This document shows, piece after piece, positions 17,623 through 25,444 of a stretch of 64,000 nucleotides of DNA (position 1 is the first letter of the stretch; every line of letters begins with the position of its first letter). The notes below the pieces were generated by a model. It made no database searches. It had not been told where the DNA came from and saw only the letters and a list, made by a program, of their open reading frames with translations. The translations under genes and the position numbers were made by a program. The stretch comes from Sphingobium lactosutens. Its GTDB lineage: Bacteria; Pseudomonadota; Alphaproteobacteria; Sphingomonadales; Sphingomonadaceae. The stretch covers positions 62,001 to 126,000 of the forward strand of contig NZ_QJQX01000036.1 of the NCBI RefSeq assembly GCF_013393185.1. The letters run 5' to 3'.

Positions 17623-18315
17623 ATGAGTCAGCAGAGTCGAAAAAGAGCCTATCAGGACGGGTGCGCCGTCGCCCATGCGCTGGATATCATCGGGGATCGC
17701 TGGGCGATGCCGATCATGCGCGAACTGATGCTCGGCCCCAAGCGCTTCACCGACCTGCGCGCCGGCCTGCCCGGAATCAGCGCCAATGTGCTGACGCAAA
17801 GGCTGGAGGAACTGGAGGCGTCCAGCATCCTGGTTCGACGCCGCCTGCCGCCGCCCGCCGCCAGCCAGATCTACGAACTGACCGACTGGGGCCGCGAATC
17901 GGAAATCCTCTTTCAGGTACTGGGCCGCTGGGCCTGCCGATCGCCCACGATGGAGCCGGGCAAGCCGATGAGCCAGGTGTCGGTCATCCTGTCGATGCGC
18001 ACCATGATCGACCGCAGCCGCATCGGCGACCTCGACGCCACGCTCGGCTTCCGTTTCGGCGAGGAGGAATTTCGCGCGACGCTCAAAGATGGCGATTTCC
18101 TGATCGACCGGGGCGAAGCGGCCGGCGCGGACACGATCATTACCGGCGACCAGAATGCACTGGTCGCCGTCCTCTATGGCGGCGCGCGCTATGCGGACAT
18201 GGCGGAGACGTTGACGATCGAGGGGGACAGGGCGCTGGCGGACCGCTTCGCCACCCTCTTCCCCCTGCCCCCGAAGGCGCCCGACATGGTCAATGCGCAG
18301 CCGTCAATTTCATGA
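17623..18315 (+). CDS. HxlR-family regulator with C-terminal SCP2-like domain
   Basis: 230 residues. The N-terminal winged helix of the HxlR type covers about 12-100 (CAVAHALDIIGDRWAMPIMRELMLGPKRFTDLRAGLPGISANVLTQRL). A C-terminal SCP2-like lipid-binding domain covers about 125-215 (LDATLGFRFGEEEFRATLKDGDFLIDRGEAAGADTIITGD). The fusion suggests that a hydrophobic small molecule tunes DNA binding. It diverges from the VOC operon, its likely target. Its 3' end overlaps that of the SMR gene by 26 bases in convergent orientation. Confidence 0.87.
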   Translation: MSQQSRKRAYQDGCAVAHALDIIGDRWAMPIMRELMLGPKRFTDLRAGLPGISANVLTQRLEELEASSILVRRRLPPPAASQIYELTDWGRESEILFQVLGRWACRSPTMEPGKPMSQVSVILSMRTMIDRSRIGDLDATLGFRFGEEEFRATLKDGDFLIDRGEAAGADTIITGDQNALVAVLYGGARYADMAETLTIEGDRALADRFATLFPLPPKAPDMVNAQPSIS

Positions 18316-18610
18316 GTACCAGCCCGGCAAGGATCAGCCCGGCCGCGACCAGCCGCGCCGGACTGATCGCCTCGCCAAGGAAAGCGACACCGACCGCGAA
18401 CGCGCCCAGCGCGCCGATCCCCGTCCAAATCATATAGGCCGTCCCCAGCGGCAGGCTGCGCATCGCCAGCGACAGCAGCCCGAAACTGGCGACCATCGCA
18501 CCCAGGGTGATGAGGCTGGGGACCAGCCGCGTGAAGCCTTCCGACTGCTTCATCGCAAAAGCCCAGACGATTTCCAGCAGACCGGCAAAAAACAGCGAAA
18601 CCCAGGCCAT
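18290..18610 (-). CDS. SMR-family small multidrug/guanidinium exporter (SugE/Gdx-like)
   Basis: A 106-residue four-helix inner-membrane protein with conserved membrane glutamate E13 in AWVSLFFAGLLEIVWAFAMK. The WAFAMKQSEGFTRLVPSL and GTAYMIWTGIGALGAF blocks are those of the SugE/Gdx branch, which exports guanidinium. The EmrE branch differs at these positions. The start MAWVSLF at 18610 matches the family; an upstream in-frame start at 18643 adds 11 residues. I found no guanidine-riboswitch consensus in the leader. Convergent overlap with the HxlR-SCP2 gene. Confidence 0.88.
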   Translation of the reverse strand: MAWVSLFFAGLLEIVWAFAMKQSEGFTRLVPSLITLGAMVASFGLLSLAMRSLPLGTAYMIWTGIGALGAFAVGVAFLGEAISPARLVAAGLILAGLVLMKLTAAH

Positions 18611-18926
18611 GACGGCTCTCCTGATACCGGGATCGTTCGACATTCAGGCCAGGGGGAGCCGAAAAACGTGATGTTCGAGCATCGGAGCGCAGCGGACCAC
18701 AAGTCCGTGAGCACCGACGCGCAGAACAGCGCGTTTTGCAGGCCCGCATGGATTGAATGTCGAGCGGTCCCGAGAGAGCCGGGCCGTCCCGGACTTATAC
18801 CCGCAGATGCGGAGGAGGACGTGGCCTCGCTTGCTGGAGGTCAGATAGCCCTCCCCCTTAGCTCTTGCAATACCGACCTCCGTTCGTTTCGAGCGAAGTC
18901 GAGAAACCGACAGCGCCTGCCAATCG
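18611..18926. other. 316-bp gene-free region: structured GC-rich sequence plus a family A half-repeat
   Basis: No supported gene. It contains several short stems, e.g. GGAC-CACAA-GTCC (about 18694-18706) and CGCG...CGCG near 18720, and ends with a family A half element (18880-18908). It lies between two minus-strand genes and includes the leader of the SMR gene. A small RNA or leader structure is possible but not demonstrated. Confidence 0.35.
18880..18908. repeat. Dispersed palindromic repeat, family A, half copy (copy 2)
   Basis: CCGTTCGTTTCGAGCGAAGT followed by CGAGAAACC. It matches the left arm of the complete copies at 49488 and 50625 but lacks the returning arm. It lies just downstream of the SDR gene. 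Confidence 0.65.
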
Positions 18927-19667
18927 TCAATGCGCGCCGTTCAATATCCCGAACACCTGTGCGAACTCGCCGCGCTTCGTGGCTTCGCTCAGGAATTTCA
19001 CGCGCTCGACATGGATTTCCGCCGGGGTCGGCTGCTGCCGCAACAGGCCCATCGTCTCGTTGATGAAGTCCGCGAGCGGCATCATCTGCGCATTGTCGGC
19101 ATGGCCGGGCATCAGGTCGGTCTGCACCCCCGGCGGCACGATCTCGACCAGTTCCACGCTGGTCGCCTTCAGCTGCTCACGCATGGATATGGACCAGCTG
19201 TGGATCGCCGCCTTGGTCGCGCAATAGGTCGGCGTCGCCGCCAGCGGCACGAAGGCAAGGCCTGACGACACGGTCAGGATGGTCGCGGCCGGTTGCGCCT
19301 CCAGATGCGGCAGCAGCGCATGGGCCAACCGGATCGGGCCAAGCAGGTTGGTCGCGATCGTCGCTTCGGCGGTGGCGAGGTCGACCTTCTCCTCCGCCAC
19401 CATGATGCCCGCGTTGAGCAGCACGGCGTTGAGCGCCGGGAACTCCGCCACCAGCTTTTCCGCGAAATCCTGGATCTCCGCCGGGTCTTCCATGTCGAGC
19501 GTCATCGCCGCCATACCGGGATGCTCGGCCACGACAGCGTCCAGCGCCGCCTGACGACGCCCGGCGATGATGACCTGATTGCCGGCCGCGTGAAATTCAT
19601 GCGCCAGCGCCGCGCCGATGCCCGAACCGCCGCCGGTGATGAGGATGCTATTGCCTGAACTTTGCAT
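18927..19667 (-). CDS. SDR-family oxidoreductase (DltE-like)
   Basis: A 246-residue short-chain dehydrogenase. It has the Rossmann motif TGGGSGIG (about 11-18), LNAGI, catalytic Ser in TVSSGLAF and the YxxxK pair in PTYCATKAA. The MVAEEKVDLATAEATIATNLLGPIRL stretch and PPGVQTDLMPG are typical of the DltE-like subgroup. NADP is likely but not certain. Divergent from the HxlR regulator at 19866, an arrangement frequently seen for HxlR-controlled oxidoreductases; regulation is inferred. Confidence 0.9.
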   Translation of the reverse strand: MQSSGNSILITGGGSGIGAALAHEFHAAGNQVIIAGRRQAALDAVVAEHPGMAAMTLDMEDPAEIQDFAEKLVAEFPALNAVLLNAGIMVAEEKVDLATAEATIATNLLGPIRLAHALLPHLEAQPAATILTVSSGLAFVPLAATPTYCATKAAIHSWSISMREQLKATSVELVEIVPPGVQTDLMPGHADNAQMMPLADFINETMGLLRQQPTPAEIHVERVKFLSEATKRGEFAQVFGILNGAH

Positions 19668-19688
19668 GGGTCAGCTCCTTTCGACAAA

Positions 19689-19787
19689 GCATCGTGCGGA
19701 AAAGTGGGAACCGGTTTTCCGCCAGACGATGCGACAACAAGAACCAGATCGCGCGACCTGCGTCAGATTCGACGCGGCGCGATCTGG
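19689..19787. repeat. RIME-like palindromic element
   Basis: Two adjacent hairpins. The first (19689-19732) has arms GCATCGT...ACGATGC around the core CGGAAAAGTGGGAACCGG with TTTTCCG. The second (19744-19787) has arms CCAGATCGCGC/GCGCGATCTGG with an inner GCGTC/GACGC. The AAGTGGgAACCGGTTTT core resembles widespread alphaproteobacterial RIME-type repeats (from memory). It occupies the SDR/HxlR divergent promoter region. Confidence 0.65.
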
Positions 19788-19865
19788 CTTCTGCCCCAAT
19801 TTACGCCTACACTCTCTTTTGGAAAGTAGGCACCGCGAAGTGCCGTAGTCACCCAAAGGTAAGAA

Positions 19866-20300
19866 ATGGCAAATCCGCTCGAAAATCGCTTCCACGCCGA
19901 CGATATCGCGCAGGCCGACCACTATCTGGCGACGGACCCGCCCGCCGATCTCGACCCGCGGGTCGAGCGACTCGTGAACGATCTGATCGGGCGCATCGCC
20001 GACAAATGGACGTTGCTGGTGCTGGAACTGCTGGAGGAGAAGGGCACGCTGCGCTTCACCGAGATCGGCCGGCAGGTGGAGGGCATCAGCCAGAAGATGC
20101 TGACCCAGACGCTGCGCCAGATGGAGCGCGACGGGCTGTTGACCCGCACCGTCCATCCGGTCGTGCCGCCGCGCGTCGACTATGCGCTGACCCCGCTCGG
20201 CAACAGCCTCAGCGCCGCCTTCTGCGGCGTCTGGGTCTGGGCCGAGCGCAATCTGGAAACAGTGGAAGCCGCGCGCGTCCGGTTCGACGCGCGCGACTGA
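19866..20300 (+). CDS. HxlR-family transcriptional regulator
   Basis: A 144-residue winged-helix protein: LVNDLIGRIADKWTLLVLELLEEKGTLRFTEIGRQVEGISQKMLTQTLRQMERDGLLTRTVHPVVPPRVDYALTPLG is the full HxlR domain (about 36-120). A 35-residue N-terminal extension precedes it. AAGGTAAGAA provides a ribosome site. Divergent from the SDR gene across the RIME-like element. The YodB/HxlR group often responds to reactive electrophiles, but the usual N-terminal cysteine is absent here. Confidence 0.9.
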   Translation: MANPLENRFHADDIAQADHYLATDPPADLDPRVERLVNDLIGRIADKWTLLVLELLEEKGTLRFTEIGRQVEGISQKMLTQTLRQMERDGLLTRTVHPVVPPRVDYALTPLGNSLSAAFCGVWVWAERNLETVEAARVRFDARD

Positions 20301-20313
20301 CCACGCTTTCGTT

Positions 20314-21231
20314 TTATTCCACCGGAGCCGGCAAGGGTTGCACCGGCAAGGTCGGCCCCGCAGGCGTCGGCGCGGCTGGCTGGACCGGCCGGGTCCGCGT
20401 CACCGCCGGCGGGCCGGACAGTCCCGGCGTCACGGACGCCGCAGGCGCGGCCGGCGACGCATCGGTCGGCACCGGCGCGGCCTTTTCCAGCGCGCTGCTA
20501 TAGCTGGGCGACCATCCGCCGGGCGGCGGCGCCTCTCCCGGCGGAACCGGCGGCGGCGGCAGCGGCGTCGGCGACACCACGACCGTCACCGTCCCGCCGA
20601 AGCGCGACTGCCATTCGGCCAGGCGGCGCAGATAGTCCGCATAAGCCGCGTAAAATTCCTGATAGGGCTTTTCCAGCTCCTTCAGCAATGCAGGTGCGTT
20701 GGCCAGCAAGGCGCCCGACGGCATCGCCAGGATCTTCGCCCCGACCGTGGTTGCCACCGGACAGAAGCTCTTGATGACCGGCGGCAGGGCGAAGAAATTA
20801 TAGACGATGGTGTTGAGTTGCTCGCGCGATCCCACGCCGGCCCGACCATAGGCGACCTTGTAATTGCGATCGACCGCGGCATTGGCGTCGGTCAGCACCG
20901 CCCTATGCACCGTCAGTATCTGGTTATACTGGTTGCGCGCGGTGGCGCCATATTTCTCGCAATTGAGCGCCGCGACATTGAGCGCCATGCGCACATGCCA
21001 CAGCGCCGTGTTCGACGTCACCTTGCGGTTGGGCGTCAGATAGTCGCCTTCCTCGTCCTTGGTCGGCAGGCTCATCCCCTCGGCCGCATTGCTGGGCGGC
21101 ATCGGGCGGATGGTCGGCACCACCGGCGGCGGAGCGGGCGGCGGCGGTGGCGGCTTCGGCGTCGAACAGGCCGCCAGCACCGCCAGCGACACGAGGGAAA
21201 TTCGCCCATAGAAACGGCGCGTTGCGGACAT
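20314..21231 (-). CDS. Hypothetical outer-membrane-type lipoprotein, Pro-rich
   Basis: A 305-residue protein with a lipoprotein signal (ISLVSLAVLAAC, lipidated Cys near residue 21). A poly-proline linker (PPPPPPAPPPVVP) follows. The central helical domain of about 150 residues contains ALWHVRMALNVAALNCEKYGATARNQYNQILTVHRAVL, and the tail is Pro/Ala-rich. The Cys in NCEKYG and one in SFCPVATTV may pair. I do not know the family's function. The ATG at 21231 follows GGAGAGTTTG; the TTG just before it is not needed. Convergent with the HxlR gene. Confidence 0.75.
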   Translation of the reverse strand: MSATRRFYGRISLVSLAVLAACSTPKPPPPPPAPPPVVPTIRPMPPSNAAEGMSLPTKDEEGDYLTPNRKVTSNTALWHVRMALNVAALNCEKYGATARNQYNQILTVHRAVLTDANAAVDRNYKVAYGRAGVGSREQLNTIVYNFFALPPVIKSFCPVATTVGAKILAMPSGALLANAPALLKELEKPYQEFYAAYADYLRRLAEWQSRFGGTVTVVVSPTPLPPPPVPPGEAPPPGGWSPSYSSALEKAAPVPTDASPAAPAASVTPGLSGPPAVTRTRPVQPAAPTPAGPTLPVQPLPAPVE

Positions 21232-21319
21232 CAAACTCTCCGAAAATCGCTATGCCCGGTCATGCCGCGCAAAAAGGGTCGGGGGAACCTATGCCTTATG
21301 CTCCGTTCACCGCAACCCT

Positions 21320-22333
21320 TCAGGCGGCGCGCCGTTCCAGCGCATTGGCCGCTTCGTCCATCAACTGGGCGATGATGTCGGCGACCGGCTCCTCCTTCGT
21401 CACCATGCCGACCGACTGGCCCGCCATCAGCGACCCCCCCTCGACATCGCCGTCGATAACCGCCTTGCGCAGCGCGCCGGCCCAATAATGTTCGATCTGA
21501 AGCTGGGCCTCGCCCATGTCGACCGTACCGCTGTCCAGCAGGTTGGCGACTTCGCGCTGCTTCGCCGTAAAGGCTTCGGTCCCGGCATTTTTGAGCGCGC
21601 GGACGGGAATGACCGGCAGGCGCGGATCGATCTGCACGCTGGCGATTGCGTCGCGCGCCGACGCGCGGAAGAAGGCCTTCTTGAAAGCGGGATGGGCGAT
21701 GCTCTCGCTCGCGCAGGCGAAGCGGGTGCCAAGCTGCACGCCGGCCGCGCCCATTTCCAGATAGGCGGCGATCGCCTCGCCCCGGCCAATGCCGCCGGCG
21801 ACGAAGACGGGAACCTGACCTGCCATTTCGGGCAGGATTTCCTGCGCCAGCACGCTGGTCGCGACCGGGCCGATATGGCCGCCCGCTTCCATGCCTTCGA
21901 CCACCAGCGCATCGACCCCCGACCGCACCAGCTTCTTGGCCAGCGCCAGCGCCGGGGCGAAGCAGATCAGCTTCGCGCCCTTCTGCTTGATGGCCTCGAT
22001 GCTGCCCTTGGGCGGCAGGCCGCCCGCCAGCACGACATGACTGATTTCATGGCGGGCGCAGACGTCGATCAGGTCGAACAGCAGCGGGTGCATGGTGATC
22101 AGGTTCACGCCGAACGGCTTGTCGGTCAGCGCCTTGGTCGCCACGATCTCCGCATCCAGCAATTCAGGCGTCATCGCGCCGCACGCGATCACGCCGAAGC
22201 CGCCCGCATTGGAAATGGCCGACACCAGATGCCGCTCGCTGACCCAGCTCATCGCCCCGCACAGGATCGCGGTCTCGCAGCCGAGAAATTCGGTGCCGCG
22301 AGCCATCAGGGAAGCGAGTTTGGCGGTGGTCAT
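21320..22333 (-). CDS. NAD(P)H-dependent flavin oxidoreductase, nitronate monooxygenase family
   Basis: A 337-residue FMN-binding TIM-barrel protein of the NMO/FabK-like family. Blocks include ILCGAMSWVSERHLVSAISNAGGFGVIACG, HVVLAGGLPP, VDALVVEGMEAGGHIGP (phosphate/FMN binding and likely catalytic His) and PVFVAGGIGRGEAIAAYLEMGAAGVQLGTRF. It could oxidise nitronates or reduce enoyl/flavin substrates; sequence alone does not decide. A family D repeat lies between it and lysC. Confidence 0.87.
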   Translation of the reverse strand: MTTAKLASLMARGTEFLGCETAILCGAMSWVSERHLVSAISNAGGFGVIACGAMTPELLDAEIVATKALTDKPFGVNLITMHPLLFDLIDVCARHEISHVVLAGGLPPKGSIEAIKQKGAKLICFAPALALAKKLVRSGVDALVVEGMEAGGHIGPVATSVLAQEILPEMAGQVPVFVAGGIGRGEAIAAYLEMGAAGVQLGTRFACASESIAHPAFKKAFFRASARDAIASVQIDPRLPVIPVRALKNAGTEAFTAKQREVANLLDSGTVDMGEAQLQIEHYWAGALRKAVIDGDVEGGSLMAGQSVGMVTKEEPVADIIAQLMDEAANALERRAA

Positions 22334-22358
22334 GTCCAGTTCCTACAAAATAAAAAAG

Positions 22359-22487
22359 CCCCTCCCTTTCAAGGGAGGGGTTGGGGTGGGTGGCGAGCGA
22401 AGCGAGCCTCGTCCCCATCCGCCAGGGCAGGCAGCGATTGCTGACGCAATCGCACCCACCCCCTGCCCCTCCCTAGAAGGGAGGGGA
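22359..22487. repeat. Dispersed palindromic repeat, family D, copy 1
   Basis: CCCCTCCCTTTCAAGGGAGG hairpins at both ends, with GGGGTGGGTGGC and GCACCCACCCC facing each other. Inner small stems are GCGAGCGAAGCGAGC and GCGATTGCTGACGCAATCGC. Lies upstream of the NMO gene and downstream of lysC, where it may also end lysC transcription. Related copy at 46778-46864. Confidence 0.75.
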
Positions 22488-22496
22488 GTATTTCTG

Positions 22497-23762
22497 TCAA
22501 GCCGCCGGGGCATCCAGACCGTAAGCGGTATGCAGCACGCGCACCGCCAGTTCGGTCTCGTCTTCGTCGATCAGCACCGAAACCTTTATCTCGCTGGTGG
22601 AGATCGCCTCGATATTGATGCCGCGGTCGGCCAGCGTCTTGAACATGGTGGCGGCGACGCCGGCATGGCTGCGCATGCCCACGCCCACGACGCTGATCTT
22701 GGCGACTTCGGCATCGGTGATGATGCGGCGGAAACCGATCTTGTCCTTGTGCGCTTCCAACAGGTCGACGCTGCGGGCCAGGTCCGCGCGCGGCACGGTG
22801 AAGGTGACGTCGGTCTCTTCCTTCTCCTTGCTGTCATTCTGGATGATCATGTCGACGTTGATCGCCGCGTCGGCCAGCGGGCCGAAGATGCTGGCGACCG
22901 CGCCCGGCTTGTCGGGCACGCGGGTGACGATGATCTTCGCCTCATTCTTGTCATGGGCGATGCCGGTGATGAGCTGACGTTCCATCTTCGTTTCCTTGAG
23001 CTTTGCTTCCAGTTCCTCGTCGCTCACGATCAGCGTGCCGGGGAGGTCGTCCTGGGTGGGATCATCGAAGGAAGAGAGCACCTGCACGACGACGCCTTCC
23101 TTCATGGCGAGGCCGACCGAACGGGTCTGGAGCACCTTGGCGCCGACCGAGGCCAGCTCCAGCATTTCCTCATAGGTGACGAGGTCCAGCTTGCGGGCGC
23201 GGGCCACGATGCGCGGGTCGGTGGTGTAGACGCCATCGACGTCGGTGTAGATGTCGCAGCGATCGGCCTTGACCGCTGCGGCTACAGCGACCGCCGAGGT
23301 ATCGGAACCGCCCCGGCCCAGCGTCGACACGCGGCCATCGGCCATCATGCCCTGGAAACCGGGGATCACCGCAACCTGGCCCGACGCCATTTCCGCCAGC
23401 AGCGCGCCGGTGTCGATCTTCTCGACCCGCGCCTTGGCATGGGCCTCGGTCGTGCGGATCGGCATCTGCCAGCCGAGCCAGCTGCGCGCATCCACGCCCA
23501 TCGACTTCAGCGTCATGGCGAGGAGGCCGCTCGTCACCTGTTCGCCCGACGCCACGACGACGTCATATTCGGCCGGGTCGTAGAGCGGCGAGGCTTCCTT
23601 GCAGAAGCCGACCAGACGATCGGTCTCGCCCGCCATGGCCGACACGACGACCGCCACTTCATGCCCCTGTTCGACGACATGTTTGACGCGCGCGGCCACG
23701 TTGCGAATTCGCTCCATCCCCGCCATCGAGGTGCCGCCGAATTTCATCACGATGCGCGCCAT
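22497..23762 (-). CDS. lysC: Aspartate kinase
   Basis: Phosphorylates aspartate at the entry of the lysine, threonine and methionine pathways. The 421 residues include KFGGTSMAG (N-terminal kinase motif), ASGEQVTSGLLA, GRGGSDTSAVAVAA, DIYTDVDGVYTTDPR and two C-terminal ACT domains (SIFGPLADAAINVDMIIQND; MFKTLADRGINIEAISTSEIKVSVLI) typical of Lys/Thr feedback control. Start at MARIVMKFGG (23762); longer in-frame starts run through repeat C and are rejected. No neighbour from the same pathway. Confidence 0.97.
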   Translation of the reverse strand: MARIVMKFGGTSMAGMERIRNVAARVKHVVEQGHEVAVVVSAMAGETDRLVGFCKEASPLYDPAEYDVVVASGEQVTSGLLAMTLKSMGVDARSWLGWQMPIRTTEAHAKARVEKIDTGALLAEMASGQVAVIPGFQGMMADGRVSTLGRGGSDTSAVAVAAAVKADRCDIYTDVDGVYTTDPRIVARARKLDLVTYEEMLELASVGAKVLQTRSVGLAMKEGVVVQVLSSFDDPTQDDLPGTLIVSDEELEAKLKETKMERQLITGIAHDKNEAKIIVTRVPDKPGAVASIFGPLADAAINVDMIIQNDSKEKEETDVTFTVPRADLARSVDLLEAHKDKIGFRRIITDAEVAKISVVGVGMRSHAGVAATMFKTLADRGINIEAISTSEIKVSVLIDEDETELAVRVLHTAYGLDAPAA

Positions 23763-24078
23763 TTGCTTGTCGAACCTATCCCTAAAGCGCTTTCGAAGCA
23801 GGTGGGCACCTGCTGACTCGGAAAACGCGACCAACCAAAAAATATGGAGCGGCCGATCCGATGCAATCGGGTCGATTGCTGCTCCAGTTGTGAAACAAAA
23901 TGTCCCAAAGGGGCAAAACGGCGCTCCTATTAGCAGCCGCGGCGGATATGGCAAGCAATCCTGCTGCACGCTTCGCCGCTCCACTTCTCCACATTGCCAA
24001 CGCCTGACAGCCCCTTCTTTTACGTTCAACGGGATAGGCGCATTTGCCTCCCGCCCGGCGCCTGCTAGAAGAACATGC
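23763..24078. other. Gene-free divergent region lysC / ubiG containing repeat C
   Basis: 316 bases without a supported gene. Bases 23783-23885 are repeat family C. The rest (23886-24078) is moderately GC-rich and must contain the two divergent promoters; no clear -35/-10 pair was assigned. Confidence 0.5.
23783..23885. repeat. Dispersed palindromic repeat, family C, copy 1
   Basis: First stem AGCAGGTGGG/CACCTGCT inside a GCGCTTTCG...CGGAAAACGC outer stem. The second is GGAGCGGCCGATCCGAT / ATCGGGTCGATTGCTGCTCC (imperfect). The same order and sequence recur at 30981-31082. Confidence 0.8.
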
Positions 24079-24813
24079 ATGATGACCGAGACAGCCGCAA
24101 CGATCGATCCGAAGGAAGCCGCCCATTTCGGCGCCATGGCGGCCGAGTGGTGGGATCCCCGTGGCTCCAGCGCGATGCTGCACAAGCTCAATCCGGTGCG
24201 GCTGCGCTATATCCGCAGCGCGATCGACCGGCACTGGCCCGGCAGGGAACAGGCCTTCCGCCCGCTCGACGGCAAGCGCGCGCTCGACGTCGGTTGCGGC
24301 GCGGGCTTGCTTACGGAGCCGCTGGCGCGGCTCGGCGCCGCCGTCACCGGCCTCGACGCCGCGCCGGAGAATATTGCCGCCGCCGCCGCCCATGCGCAGC
24401 GCCAGCATCTCGCGATCGACTATCGCGCCACCCCGGTGGAGGAGATGGCCGACACCGGCTATGACCTCGTCACCTCGATGGAGGTGATCGAGCATGTCGC
24501 CGATCCCGCCGCCTTCGTCGCCGCCCTTGCGGCGAAGCTGGCGCCCGATGGCCTCATGATCCTGTCGACGCCCAACCGCACGCCCCTCTCCCGCCTCGCC
24601 ATGATTACCATCGGCGAAAGCGTCGGCGGCATCCCCAAGGGCACGCATGACTGGCACAAGTTCATCACGCCCGAAGAACTGACCGCCCTGCTGGAACAGG
24701 CGGGCCTGGAAGTCACCGACAGCATCGGCCTCAGCTTCGATCCCGCGCGCGGCTTCACCCTGTCGAGCAACACCGCAATCAATTATCTGCTGACGGCCCG
24801 GCACAAACGATAG
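24079..24813 (+). CDS. ubiG: 3-demethylubiquinone / 2-polyprenyl-6-hydroxyphenol O-methyltransferase UbiG
   Basis: SAM-dependent O-methyltransferase that performs both O-methylations of ubiquinone. 244 residues with the UbiG opener ATIDPKEAAHFGAMAAEWWDPRGSSAMLHKLNPVRLRYI, SAM motif I LDVGCGAGLLTEPLARLG, SMEVIEHV and the UbiG-specific GTHDWHKFITPEEL. Two successive ATGs (24079, 24082) are possible. Followed 22 bases later by the DUF1801 gene, probably co-transcribed. Confidence 0.96.
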   Translation: MMTETAATIDPKEAAHFGAMAAEWWDPRGSSAMLHKLNPVRLRYIRSAIDRHWPGREQAFRPLDGKRALDVGCGAGLLTEPLARLGAAVTGLDAAPENIAAAAAHAQRQHLAIDYRATPVEEMADTGYDLVTSMEVIEHVADPAAFVAALAAKLAPDGLMILSTPNRTPLSRLAMITIGESVGGIPKGTHDWHKFITPEELTALLEQAGLEVTDSIGLSFDPARGFTLSSNTAINYLLTARHKR

Positions 24814-24835
24814 GAGCGGAATGAGGGGGAATGGG

Positions 24836-25438
24836 ATGACCGACGAATCTGCGAAGGTCGACGCCTATATCGCCGCGCAGGCCGACTTCGCCCGCCCGAT
24901 CCTCAGCCACTTTCGCGCGCTGGTCCACGCCGCCCGGCCGGACGCCACCGAAGCAATGAAGTGGAGCTTTCCCCACTTCGTCTACAAGGGCAAGAATCTC
25001 GCTTCGATGGCCGCGTTCAAGGGCCATGCCGCGATCGGCTTCTGGTATAGCGAGGATGAAACCCCCGCCCGCGTGCAGCAGGGCGGCATGGGCCATCTCG
25101 GCAGGATCACCAGCCTCGCCGATCTTCCCTCCGACGACGAGCTGCGCGCCATGCTCGCAAAAGCCGCGGCGATGATCGACGCCGGCGCGAAGCCGCAATG
25201 GATGGACCGCCGCCAGCCGCGCGCGGCGCTCCCCGTTCACCCCGCCCTCACCGCCGCGATCGAGGCCGACCCGGCCGCCGCTGCCGTCTGGTCCGCCTTC
25301 CCGCCGGGCAAGGTCCGCGACTATGCCGAATGGATCGGCGAGGCGAAGACCGACGCCACCCGCGACAAGCGCATCGCCCAGGCGGTCGAATGGATCGCGC
25401 AGGGCAAGGGGCGCAACTGGAAATATGAAAAGCGCTGA
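24836..25438 (+). CDS. DUF1801 / YdeI-like protein
   Basis: A 200-residue protein with an N-terminal DUF1801 (YdhG) domain (RPILSHFRALVHAARPDATEAMKWSFPHFVYKGKNLASMAAFKGHAAIGFWY). The C-terminal helical part is of the YdeI/OmpD-associated type (PALTAAIEADPAAAAVWSAFPPGKVRDYAEWIGEAKTDATRDKRI). The ATG at 24836 has a GGGGGAA site. No enzymatic residue is established for this family; E. coli YdeI is linked to antimicrobial-peptide resistance. The role here is not inferred. Confidence 0.87.
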   Translation: MTDESAKVDAYIAAQADFARPILSHFRALVHAARPDATEAMKWSFPHFVYKGKNLASMAAFKGHAAIGFWYSEDETPARVQQGGMGHLGRITSLADLPSDDELRAMLAKAAAMIDAGAKPQWMDRRQPRAALPVHPALTAAIEADPAAAAVWSAFPPGKVRDYAEWIGEAKTDATRDKRIAQAVEWIAQGKGRNWKYEKR

Positions 25439-25444
25439 TCCGGT

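Noticed and set aside
18611..18926. Guanidine riboswitch upstream of the Gdx-like gene
   Set aside because: I could not match the ACGR-loop hairpins or the ykkC consensus, so the call was not made.
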